Positions 1-5,439 of a DNA stretch of 5,439 bases are shown one piece after another. Source of the DNA: Planctomycetota bacterium. Its GTDB lineage: Bacteria; Planctomycetota; Planctomycetia; Pirellulales; Thermoguttaceae. The stretch spans positions 12,745-18,183 of the forward strand of contig JAJYGU010000069.1 of NCBI GenBank assembly GCA_021784975.1, read 5' to 3'. Both the position numbers and the translations under genes were made by a program. The stretch's first letter is position 1. Each line of letters opens with the position of its first letter. Below the pieces are notes generated by a model. That model was not told where the DNA came from, made no database searches, and worked only from the letters and a program-made list of their open reading frames with translations.

Positions 1-1572
1 TCGAAGGCCGCCGAGCGATTTGGGGGGCTGGGAGCGGACGCGGGCCAGCAAGGCCTTCATCTCCTCCATACCCTTTTCGCCGGGCATTTGGAGGCTCACC
101 TGGCCCTCGGCGAAACAGCCGTGCCAGCCGAACAGCTCATCCAGCCGCTGGTGGAGCGTCTTGCCTTGGCTCTTCAAGCGGGCCGCCAACTCGGCGGTGA
201 GCATCGAGGCCACGGCGGCGTCCTTGTCGCGAACATGGTCGCCGGCCAGGAAGCCGTATGATTCCTCGACCCCGATCACAAAGTCCTGCGGTCCCCGAAG
301 GTCCATTTCGTTGCCGATCCACTTGAATCCCACCAACAAATCGCCGGCCGTTTGTACGCCGTAGCCCTCGGCGATGCGGTGAACCAGTTCGCTGGTGACC
401 AGGGTCTTGACGACGTAATGCTGCGGCGTCAACGCGCCGGCCGCCTGCCGGGCGGCGAGCAGGAAATCGCACAACAGGGCGCCGAGCTGGTTGCCGCTCA
501 GCGTAGCCCAAGGACTGCCGGCAGCGGTCGAGCGGGGGGCGGCGCATCCCAACCGGTCGCAATCGGGGTCGGTAGCCAAGACCAATTCCGCCCCGCTCTG
601 CTTGGCTCGCTCGATGAGCGCCGCGAAGACTGCCGGGTTTTCGGGATTGGCCACATGGTTCGGCACGTTGGGAAAATCGCCGTCGGGTTCGGCGTGGGGA
701 GCAAAGAGTTCCACCTGGTGAAATCCGTCGGCCGCCAGCACCGGCAAGACGGCCGACGCCCCAACGCCGTGCAACGGCGAGTAAAGGATCTTCAGATCGC
801 GCGGACCGGGTACGCTCTGCTTTCTCACTGCCTGCTGGAACGCGGCATCCACCTCTTCCTGACACAGCACCACCTTGCCGGCGGCCAGCGCTTCGTCAAA
901 CGGGGTTCGCTGGATCCAGGTCACCCGCTGCATGGCCTGAATGCAATTCTCGTCGTCCGGGGGCACAAACTGGCCGCCGCTGGGGCCATAGACCTTGACG
1001 GCGTTGTCGGCAGGAGGGTTGTGGCTGGCAGTAATCATGAGGCCGCAGTGGCAATGCTTGCAGCGCACGGCGAACGACAATTCCGGCGTACTCCGACAGC
1101 CGTCGAGGAAATAGACGGTGAATCCGGCGGCCACCATGATCTCGCTGCACAACTCGGCGAAGTGACGGGAACGGTGCCGAGTGTCATAGGCGAGGGCGCA
1201 CGACAGGGGCTGCCGCCCCACCGTCCCGGCCGCTCGCTCGGGAGCCGGCCCTCCGCCGGCTGCCGCCCGTTGCTTGATGTAGTCGGCCAGACCTTGAGCG
1301 CTCTCGCCGATGGTTCGATCGTTGATGGCGTTGCAGCCGATGGGAAACATTCGGCCGCGTCGGCCGCCGGTGCCGAAGGGGATAGTGGTCCAGAAGGCGT
1401 CTTCCAGTGCCTCCCACTGGCCGGCGGCCACCCGGTGAGCCACCTCGGCCGCATAATCCCGAAAATGCGGCTGTGTAAGCCACTGGCGGAGGTTTTCACC
1501 AGCCGGCGGCGACAATTTTCCAGCTTCAACGGCCAGCGATAATTGGATGATTGCGGCATTTATGTCGGTCAT
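1..1572 (-). CDS. pgcA: Phosphoglucomutase/phosphomannomutase, PgcA (PGM2) type, C-terminus cut by window edge
   Basis: Interconverts hexose 1- and 6-phosphates (glucose, possibly mannose) in the cytoplasm, through a phosphoserine and a bisphosphate intermediate. The frame is open from ATG at 1572 to base 1, giving 524 residues. Visible motifs are: FGTGGRRG at residues 66-73, N-terminal substrate loop; TASHNPP at 181-187 with catalytic Ser183; the metal-binding loop TDPDCDR at 334-340 with Asp335, Asp337 and Asp339; and the sugar-specificity loop GVEESYG at 434-440. The following stretch (KSQGKTLHQRLDELFG, then QPPKSLGG near the edge) resembles the C-terminal region of Bacillus PgcA. That family has roughly 565-600 residues, so about 50-80 C-terminal residues, most of the phosphate-binding domain 4, lie outside. 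No Shine-Dalgarno precedes the ATG; it was chosen because the usual short helical N-terminus before FGTGG fits it. All key residues seen are intact. Substrate preference (glucose or mannose) cannot be settled from sequence. Confidence 0.93.
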   Translation of the reverse strand, partial: MTDINAAIIQLSLAVEAGKLSPPAGENLRQWLTQPHFRDYAAEVAHRVAAGQWEALEDAFWTTIPFGTGGRRGRMFPIGCNAINDRTIGESAQGLADYIKQRAAAGGGPAPERAAGTVGRQPLSCALAYDTRHRSRHFAELCSEIMVAAGFTVYFLDGCRSTPELSFAVRCKHCHCGLMITASHNPPADNAVKVYGPSGGQFVPPDDENCIQAMQRVTWIQRTPFDEALAAGKVVLCQEEVDAAFQQAVRKQSVPGPRDLKILYSPLHGVGASAVLPVLAADGFHQVELFAPHAEPDGDFPNVPNHVANPENPAVFAALIERAKQSGAELVLATDPDCDRLGCAAPRSTAAGSPWATLSGNQLGALLCDFLLAARQAAGALTPQHYVVKTLVTSELVHRIAEGYGVQTAGDLLVGFKWIGNEMDLRGPQDFVIGVEESYGFLAGDHVRDKDAAVASMLTAELAARLKSQGKTLHQRLDELFGWHGCFAEGQVSLQMPGEKGMEEMKALLARVRSQPPKSLGGLR

Positions 1573-1755
1573 GGCTGATATTGTGGCTGGTTGCCCGGTG
1601 GGAGCAAGAGGGAGGCTTCGCGGCTTTCGAGTCTACCTTCAAAGAGCGGAGCCAGAGAGTATAATAGAGGGTTCCGTCGCGAATGCAGGCGGGGGCGGGC
1701 GGGCTTGGGCGGCCCCAACCTTGGTGTCTTCTAGCGAAAAAGGGATGCTACCAGA
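1573..1755. other. Divergent intergenic region between the mutase and yacL-like genes
   Basis: This 183-bp gap separates two divergently transcribed genes, so both promoters should lie here. A good rightward promoter is visible (entered separately). No convincing leftward promoter for the mutase was found: TATACT on the minus strand at 1658-1663 overlaps the rightward -10 box but has no matching -35. A small 5-bp stem with a 4-base loop (TTGGG 1705-1709, CCCAA 1714-1718) sits in the presumed 5' leader of the yacL-like gene. It is too weak to call a terminator or riboswitch. Confidence 0.7.
1638..1665 (+). promoter_or_regulatory. Candidate sigma70 promoter for the yacL-like gene
   Basis: A perfect TATAAT hexamer lies at 1660-1665. 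TTCAAA at 1638-1643 matches four of six bases of the TTGACA -35 consensus, with a 16-bp spacer. A start near 1672 would give a leader of about 84 nt before the ATG at 1756. There is no extended TGn element. The hexamer stands out in a GC-rich context and sits in the only divergent intergenic gap of the window, which supports the call. Confidence 0.55.
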
Positions 1756-2772
1756 ATGGCTTTGACCATCTTACGATGCCTGTTTCTCTTTGTGGCAGCC
1801 GGATTGGGCATCTTGTTTGTCCGGTCCGATGTCGTTCCCTACGAACCCCAATGGATCTCCTGGGCGGTGCTCGGGGGGGTATTGGGGATCACGCTGGGAG
1901 TGATTGCCCTGGACATCTGCTTTCGCCGCAAACATCTGGATGTGATCACCGCCGTGTACTTCGGCCTGCTAATCGGCCTGCTCATGACGTACCTGCTCAG
2001 CCTGGCCTTGCTCCTGGTTCCTACCATGGACGATCGCATCCGCGGACCCGTCGTAGGATTGCTGATGGTCGTTCTCTGCTACATTTGCATCAGTATGTTG
2101 CTGCAAACCCGCAATGATTTCCGCTTCATCATCCCGTATGTCGAGTTTGTCAAGGAAGTCAAGGGACTGAAGCCGTGCATCGTGGATACCAGCGTGGTGA
2201 TCGACGGCCGGATCGCCGACGTGGTGGAAACGCACCTGTTTGACGGCCAGATCATCATGCCCAAGTTCGTCATCAGCGAGTTGCAAGGGATTGCCGACAG
2301 CTCCGATCGGCTCCGCCGTGCCCGCGGCCGACGGGGCTTGGACGTCCTCAACCGGCTCCGGGCCAGCCGCGACATCGAGCTGGTGTTCTACGATCACGAT
2401 CTGCCGGAGTTCACCGGACTGACGGTCGATCTGAAGCTGGTGGCCTTGGCCAAACATCTCGACGGCAAACTCATCACCAACGACTACAACCTCAACAAGG
2501 TCGCCAAGCTCCAGGGAGTCAAGGTCATCAATCTTAACGAGGTGGCCAACTCGCTCAAGCCCGTTTTCTTGCCGGGCGAACGGATCGACGTGCGGATTGT
2601 CCGGGCAGGCGAGGAGCCGGGGCAAGGGGTGGGCTATCTGGAAGACGGCACCATGGTGGTCGTCGAGGCCGGCCGCGAACACATCAGCCAGACCATCCCC
2701 ATCGCCGTAACCAGCGTGCTGCAGACCAGCGCCGGGCGCATGGTGTTCGGCAAGGCCGACCGGGCGGGTTAG
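1756..2772 (+). CDS. yacL: YacL-family membrane-anchored PIN-TRAM domain protein
   Basis: Predicted membrane-tethered PIN-fold nuclease with a C-terminal TRAM (probably RNA-binding) domain. It has 338 residues, close to the roughly 360 of Bacillus YacL. Four hydrophobic segments lie near residues 3-22, 33-54, 63-89 and 97-117. The PIN domain spans about 140-262: Asp144 in IVDTS, Asp150 in VIDGRI, Glu175 in VISELQ, Asp225 in TVDLK and Asp243 in ITNDYN supply the acidic metal-binding set of PIN nucleases. A TRAM-like beta-rich region covers about 263-335 (LPGERIDVRIVRAGEEPGQGVGYLEDGTM region). ATG 1756 starts just before the first membrane segment, and a weak purine-rich AAAAAGGGA lies about 10 bases upstream. 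Older annotations call such proteins PilT-like ATPases, but no Walker motif is present. The substrate is not known from the sequence. Its stop codon overlaps that of the convergent gene on the minus strand. Confidence 0.93.
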   Translation: MALTILRCLFLFVAAGLGILFVRSDVVPYEPQWISWAVLGGVLGITLGVIALDICFRRKHLDVITAVYFGLLIGLLMTYLLSLALLLVPTMDDRIRGPVVGLLMVVLCYICISMLLQTRNDFRFIIPYVEFVKEVKGLKPCIVDTSVVIDGRIADVVETHLFDGQIIMPKFVISELQGIADSSDRLRRARGRRGLDVLNRLRASRDIELVFYDHDLPEFTGLTVDLKLVALAKHLDGKLITNDYNLNKVAKLQGVKVINLNEVANSLKPVFLPGERIDVRIVRAGEEPGQGVGYLEDGTMVVVEAGREHISQTIPIAVTSVLQTSAGRMVFGKADRAG

Positions 2773-3593
2773 GCGAGGATGGCATCCAGGGTCCAGAACA
2801 AATCCTCCATCGCCAGCGGCTTGGAAAGCACTGCTGCCGCGCCGGCCGTCAGACATCGGTCATGGTCGGCGATCCGCGGGAAGTCCAGCAGTGCAATGAC
2901 CGGCGCCGGTTGCAGCCGCTCAACCCGGCAACGCAGCAAGGCATGGTCGCGGTCGGATCCGCTGGTGGAAGTCGGCGTGGTCGACAGGCACGCTGCGTCG
3001 AACAGCCCCGCGCTAGCCTCCTCTACGATCTGGGTCGAGTCCGGCTGACCCTGCCAAAACGTCGAAAATCCGCGCGTGTGGCAGGCGGCCGAAAGCCAGG
3101 CGTGCATCTCGGCGGATGGCGTATCAATAACGATCAGTCCCTGCCGCTTCGGCCAATCAACGGCGGCGCGGGCCAGCAGGCGTTCCTCTTCGGCAGCCGT
3201 GGCGGGCAAGACCCAGGAGGAGCCCTGTCCCTCGGCCAGGTCGCGCAGTTCGCGTTGGCTGCGAGCGGACCACTGGTGCCAGTAGGTGCGGACCACTGCC
3301 GGCCACGGCGTGCCCGACCGCATTTCCCCTTCACACCAGGTCCCCATCAGTCCCACCACTCGGGCCAGCGGGGCCAGGCGGCGCAGACGATCGATGGCCT
3401 GGTGCGAGAACTGCCCGGGAAACGCCTGGGCCACTACGATCACGTCGGGCAAGAACTCGCCGGCCATCAACTCGGCTGCCTGGTCGGCGCCGGCCGCCTG
3501 CCGGACCACCCCGCAAGAATCGAGGCAGTCGCGAGCGCCGCGAAACTCACCCCGAGTAGTATCGCCCACCAGCAGAATATGCAACGGCGCCAT
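2769..3593 (-). CDS. Conserved hypothetical protein with two degenerate receiver-like domains
   Basis: A 274-residue, probably cytoplasmic protein of unknown function. The first CheY-like half covers about residues 3-125: beta-1 LHILLVGD, then LPDVIVVAQAFPG at 48-60. Aligned with the usual PDxxxxD..MPG, this puts Ala55 where the phospho-acceptor Asp should be. The second half (about 151-274) shows GLIVIDTP as beta-1, FDAACLSTTP at 198-207 with Ser204 at the acceptor position, PVIALLDFP as beta-4 and VLSKPL at 255-260, keeping the Lys258-Pro259 pair of receivers. Between them is a distinctive segment, GTWCEGEMRSGTPWP followed by YWHQW (about 84-108), rich in Trp and probably the most conserved signature. 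Both halves look unable to accept phosphate in the standard way. ATG 3593 is chosen because beta-1 begins three residues later; a longer form would need TTG at 3686 and would add 31 residues with no domain. There is no Shine-Dalgarno and no output domain. Confidence 0.8.
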   Translation of the reverse strand: MAPLHILLVGDTTRGEFRGARDCLDSCGVVRQAAGADQAAELMAGEFLPDVIVVAQAFPGQFSHQAIDRLRRLAPLARVVGLMGTWCEGEMRSGTPWPAVVRTYWHQWSARSQRELRDLAEGQGSSWVLPATAAEEERLLARAAVDWPKRQGLIVIDTPSAEMHAWLSAACHTRGFSTFWQGQPDSTQIVEEASAGLFDAACLSTTPTSTSGSDRDHALLRCRVERLQPAPVIALLDFPRIADHDRCLTAGAAAVLSKPLAMEDLFWTLDAILA

Positions 3594-3635
3594 GCAGTGC
3601 TCGCGAGCGAAAGTGATCGTCACGGCGAACGTTTC

Positions 3636-3664
3636 ATTGTGGCCTGCGGAGTACAACAAGACAA
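3636..3664 (-). promoter_or_regulatory. Possible promoter of the pseudo-receiver gene
   Basis: Read on the minus strand, TTGTCT (3659-3664) and CACAAT (3636-3641) each match four of six sigma70 consensus bases and are separated by exactly 17 bp. Transcription would start near 3629, leaving a leader of about 36 nt before ATG 3593. The hexamers are weak, so this rests mostly on spacing and position. Confidence 0.3.
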
Positions 3665-3669
3665 GAGCA

Positions 3670-3683
3670 GGCAACCGGTTGCC
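3670..3683. promoter_or_regulatory. 14-bp perfect palindrome, possible operator
   Basis: GGCAACCGGTTGCC is its own reverse complement over all 14 bases, with no spacer. It lies in non-coding DNA about 80 bp upstream of the pseudo-receiver ATG and immediately upstream of the possible -35 box, a position typical of an activator site. A 14-bp palindrome somewhere in a window of this length is not rare by chance, so only the location makes it notable. Confidence 0.3.
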
Positions 3684-3701
3684 CAAGCACTACCTACTGC
3701 G

Positions 3702-3841
3702 CTCCTCCAGCCTCCGGATTTCGGCTTTCGGCCATCATTTCGCAATTTTCAATTTTCATTTTGCGTTTTGCAATCTCAACCTGCCGCTTCCCGCTGGGGC
3801 GCGGTTAAACGATCCCCCCTCCGCCTTCCCCCTTCCGCCTT
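3702..3841. repeat. Degenerate heptanucleotide (7-bp) tandem repeat run
   Basis: The sequence can be cut into 7-base units in a single phase over about 140 bp. Clear units are GGATTTC at 3716, GGCTTTC at 3723, AATTTTC at 3744 and 3751, and GTTTTGC at 3765. CCGCCTT occurs at 3821 and 3835 with CCCCCTT between them. Units around 3793-3813 are too diverged to recognise, but the two clear blocks keep the same 7-bp register. The right-hand block lies inside the 3' end of the HTH-EIIA gene and encodes its Arg/Lys/Gly-rich tail. The run resembles the short tandemly repeated heptamers described in cyanobacteria in form only; no shared origin is claimed. Confidence 0.65.
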
Positions 3842-4554
3842 TCCAAACCTTCTTCCGTGGTCACGATCAACTCATGCGCCTCGGCAGGACGGTCGACTTG
3901 GTGCAGGGCATTGAGGAAGCCGGGCGAGGTAAGGATCCGGCTCAGGCGGGCCAAGGTCCGCAGATGACCCCGATCTTCGGTCGAGCAGATCAGGAAGAAC
4001 ACGTCCGTCATCGCCACCGCGCCCCCGAAGGGAATGCCGCTGGTCGTGCAGCCCAGGGCCAGGAAAGGCTGGGCGAGGATTTTGGCCAGCGGGCGCCGCG
4101 GGTGCAGCAGGGCCACTCCATTCTCCAACGCAGTCGGGTGCATATCCTCGCGGGCCTTGACCGCCTCGGCCATCTCGGCGGTGTCCCACAACCAACCGGT
4201 CCGGGCCGCCAGCTCCACCATGGCGTCAATCACCGAATTGCGGGTCCGGGCCGCCAGCGGCACGGCGATCGCCTCCAGCGGCAGCATGTCGGCGATGCAG
4301 ATATCGCGCTCGTCTTCGGCGACGGCCGACCGATCGAGCACGTGTTCCACTTCGATGAGCTCCGATTCTCCCGAAAGCCCGATCCGCCTCTCGAACCAGT
4401 GGTGGATGTCGGGGCGGGCGAACCGCCATTGTCCGGCCACCTTTCGGCCGGGCAGCTTGCCGCGCTCCGCCAACCTGGCCACCTGCTGGGGCGACAAATG
4501 GAGATACCGGGCCAGGCTGCTGACGTCGTAATCACGATGCGGCATGGCCTCCAT
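3805..4554 (-). CDS. Excisionase-type helix-turn-helix fused to PTS EIIA (fructose/nitrogen type) domain
   Basis: Probably a cytoplasmic regulator whose DNA binding is set by phosphorylation or ligand state. The 249 residues divide in two. Residues about 8-58 form an excisionase/MerR-like HTH: DVSSLARYLHLSPQQVARLA, then the RGKLPGRKV wing and QWRFARPDIHHWF, typical of the HTH_17 family. Residues about 85-235 form an EIIA domain of the Fru/Ntr (PtsN) kind. In it, REDMHPTALENGVALLHPR (135-153) matches the family's active-site region, with His151 as the phospho-accepting histidine. Later, FGGAVAMTDVFFLICS and HLRTLARLSRIL fit the domain's C-terminal half. The last residues (about 239-247) are encoded by a 7-bp repeat block and are probably not part of the fold. 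ATG at 4554 and ATG at 4545 are both possible starts; neither has a well-spaced Shine-Dalgarno. The gene follows the MFS transporter by 52 bp on the same strand, which suggests co-transcription. No HPr, EI or sugar permease is in view. Confidence 0.88.
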   Translation of the reverse strand: MEAMPHRDYDVSSLARYLHLSPQQVARLAERGKLPGRKVAGQWRFARPDIHHWFERRIGLSGESELIEVEHVLDRSAVAEDERDICIADMLPLEAIAVPLAARTRNSVIDAMVELAARTGWLWDTAEMAEAVKAREDMHPTALENGVALLHPRRPLAKILAQPFLALGCTTSGIPFGGAVAMTDVFFLICSTEDRGHLRTLARLSRILTSPGFLNALHQVDRPAEAHELIVTTEEGLERRKGEGGGGIV

Positions 4555-4606
4555 GTTCCCCGATGGCCGCCGGCTTGTCCAGACCTCCGGCCGCGGATGC
4601 CAACGA

Positions 4607-5439
4607 TCAGAAGTGCAGCACCAGCCCGTCGGGGTCCGGCGTCTTGCGGGCGCGGACGAGGGTGACGAAGCAGAGGGTGGCGATGCAGGGGATGACCGAG
4701 GCCGCCAAGATGATCGGCTTAAACGAAAGGGTCTCGGAAAAACGGCCGATGAGGTAGGTGGAGATTAACGCCCCGAGGCCGGCGCCGGTGCCGCCCATGC
4801 CCATCACCGAGGCGACCGCCCGCGACGGAAACACGTCGGTCGGCAAGGTGAGGAACATCGTGCTGCAGCAGGCGTAGGCAAAGCTGGTATACGCAAACAG
4901 CAGGAGTAGCCAGTAGTAGTTGTTGGTCTGCGTGGTCAGGGCGAGCACGACCATACTGGGACCGAAGAACCAGAGCACCGTCCGCCGCGCGCGTCCTACC
5001 GCCCAGCCGCGGCGGATCAACCAACTCGACAGCCCGCCGCCGAAGAAGTTGCCCAGGTCCGCCCCCAGAAAAGGCGCCCAGAACCCCAAGGCGCTGGCCT
5101 CCATGCTAAAGCCCTTGCTCTTCAGGTAGAGGGCGAACCATTCGGCCATGAAGAACCAATAGGGGTCCAGAAGGAACCGGCCCAACACAATCCCCCAGGT
5201 CTGTCGCCGGCAGAGCAGCTTCCGCCATGTCACCCGCGCCTGCGGGGCCGCGTCGGTCGGATCCGACGGCCGCTCCGACTGGATATAAGCCAGTTCCCCG
5301 GGACTGATATGGGGATGCTCTTCCGGCAGATGGTAGAGCCATCGCCAAGCGAGGAACCACAAGAATCCGAGGCTGGCGGTAATCAGGAAGGCCGGCCGCC
5401 AGCTTCCGAAATACTTGTGGATGCCGACCACGATGAGCG
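4607..5439 (-). CDS. MFS transporter, hexuronate/anion:cation symporter-like, N-terminus outside window
   Basis: Inner-membrane secondary transporter, probably moving a sugar acid or other organic anion with H+ or Na+. The 276 complete codons in view run without a stop from the right edge to TGA at 4607. Seven hydrophobic segments are seen, matching TM6-TM12 of a 12-helix carrier. SWRPAFLITASLGFLWFLAW is TM6. The charged central loop begins YHLPEEHPHISPGELAYI, with PEEHP and a Ser/Glu-rich linker typical of the ACS branch (ExuT, GudP). Then come TM7 (WGIVLGRFLLDPYWFF), TM8 (FGGGLSSWLIRRGW end), TM9 and TM10. TM11 follows DVFPSRAVASVMGMGGTGAG, the conserved ACS motif, and TM12 ends near VTLVRAR. 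About 150 N-terminal residues, including the first MFS signature, are missing. The frame continues past a GTG at 5431, which is internal and not the start. The substrate cannot be fixed from this part. It lies 52 bp upstream of the HTH-EIIA gene. Confidence 0.88.
   Translation of the reverse strand, partial: LIVVGIHKYFGSWRPAFLITASLGFLWFLAWRWLYHLPEEHPHISPGELAYIQSERPSDPTDAAPQARVTWRKLLCRRQTWGIVLGRFLLDPYWFFMAEWFALYLKSKGFSMEASALGFWAPFLGADLGNFFGGGLSSWLIRRGWAVGRARRTVLWFFGPSMVVLALTTQTNNYYWLLLLFAYTSFAYACCSTMFLTLPTDVFPSRAVASVMGMGGTGAGLGALISTYLIGRFSETLSFKPIILAASVIPCIATLCFVTLVRARKTPDPDGLVLHF

Larger units (their letters stand above)
3594..3804. other. Intergenic region between pseudo-receiver and HTH-EIIA genes
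   Basis: This 211-bp gap precedes the pseudo-receiver gene. Nearest that gene lies a candidate promoter (3636-3664), then a perfect palindrome (3670-3683), then an AT-rich, strand-asymmetric run of 7-bp repeats starting near 3702 and crossing into the upstream gene. No RNA gene and no classical hairpin-plus-T-run terminator for the EIIA gene was seen. The AT-rich bases contrast sharply with the GC-rich coding sequence on both sides. Confidence 0.7.

Noticed and set aside
352..1542. A 396-codon open frame on the plus strand antisense to the mutase gene
   Set aside because: The minus strand carries every signature motif of an alpha-phosphohexomutase in one uninterrupted frame, so the plus-strand frame is a shadow.
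1035..1559. Apparent breaks or frameshifts in the mutase, suggested by several short minus-strand frames in this region
   Set aside because: Direct translation from ATG 1572 stays open to base 1, with FGTGGRRG, TASHNPP, DPDCDR and GVEESYG all in one frame; the short frames are in other registers.
1658..1666. A leftward -10 box (TATACT or TATTAT) overlapping the rightward TATAAT, which would make a bidirectional promoter
   Set aside because: No hexamer resembling TTGACA lies 16-18 bp upstream on the minus strand, so the resemblance probably follows from the AT-rich rightward -10.
1705..1718. A small TTGGG/CCCAA hairpin in the leader of the yacL-like gene as a riboswitch or attenuator
   Set aside because: It has only five base pairs with a four-base loop, no aptamer-like structure and no T-run.
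1969..2856. A 295-codon open frame on the minus strand opposite the yacL-like gene
   Set aside because: The plus strand encodes a complete membrane-PIN-TRAM protein; this frame has no domain and overlaps the gene almost fully.
3594..3686. A 31-residue N-terminal extension of the pseudo-receiver protein from TTG 3686
   Set aside because: It would use a rare start, adds no domain or signal peptide, and would put the palindrome and promoter-like boxes at or inside the coding region. ATG 3593 directly precedes beta-1.
2862..3914. A 350-codon open frame on the plus strand antisense to the pseudo-receiver gene
   Set aside because: The minus-strand product shows receiver-like folds and motifs, whereas this one shows none; it is a GC-driven shadow.
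4555..4606. GC-rich short inverted matches (GGCCG near 4570, CGGCC near 4590) as a terminator between the MFS and EIIA genes
   Set aside because: The stem is short and imperfect and no T-run follows on the minus strand; such matches are common in GC-rich DNA.
3286..4665. A 459-codon open frame on the plus strand across the HTH-EIIA gene and its flanks
   Set aside because: It is antisense to two genes with clear domains, crosses the repeat region, and its translation is low-complexity and basic with no recognisable domain. Long shadow frames are expected at this GC content.

Overview
The window is GC-rich, gene-dense bacterial chromosome carrying five protein-coding genes, two of them cut by the window edges. 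No rRNA, tRNA, CRISPR array, insertion sequence or phage gene was recognised. A planctomycete (Planctomycetota, perhaps Pirellulales-like) is the best guess. The reasons are an excisionase-type helix-turn-helix fused to a PTS EIIA domain, a hypothetical protein built from two degenerate receiver-like domains, weak or absent Shine-Dalgarno sequences, and high GC. This assignment is inference from gene style, not from a phylogenetic marker.

Layout, left to right. (1) Positions 1-1572, minus strand: an alpha-phosphoglucomutase/phosphomannomutase of the PgcA/PGM2 type; its C-terminal end lies beyond the left edge. (2) Positions 1573-1755: a divergent intergenic region with a consensus-like sigma70 promoter (TATAAT at 1660-1665) reading rightward. 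(3) Positions 1756-2772, plus strand: a YacL-type membrane-anchored PIN-TRAM protein. (4) Positions 2769-3593, minus strand: a protein of two receiver-like domains, both without the phospho-acceptor aspartate. It converges on the yacL-like gene and their stop codons overlap by 4 bases. (5) Positions 3594-3804: an intergenic region holding a 14-bp perfect palindrome, a possible promoter and a run of degenerate 7-bp repeats that extends into the 3' end of the next gene. (6) Positions 3805-4554, minus strand: the HTH-EIIA fusion protein. (7) Positions 4607-5439, minus strand: the C-terminal two thirds of a major facilitator superfamily transporter resembling the hexuronate/anion:cation symporter branch; its 5' end is outside the window.

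The three right-hand genes (MFS transporter, HTH-EIIA, pseudo-receiver protein) share the minus strand and could be transcribed in that order. The 52-bp gap between transporter and EIIA fits an operon. The 211-bp repeat-bearing gap before the pseudo-receiver gene makes independent transcription of that gene more likely. A sugar-acid transporter beside a putative DNA-binding EIIA protein, plus a hexose-phosphate mutase further away, gives a loose carbohydrate theme, but no pathway is demonstrated. I see no clear new defence or mobile system. The most interesting items are the HTH-EIIA fusion, the double pseudo-receiver protein, and the heptad repeat that appears to encode the tail of the EIIA protein.
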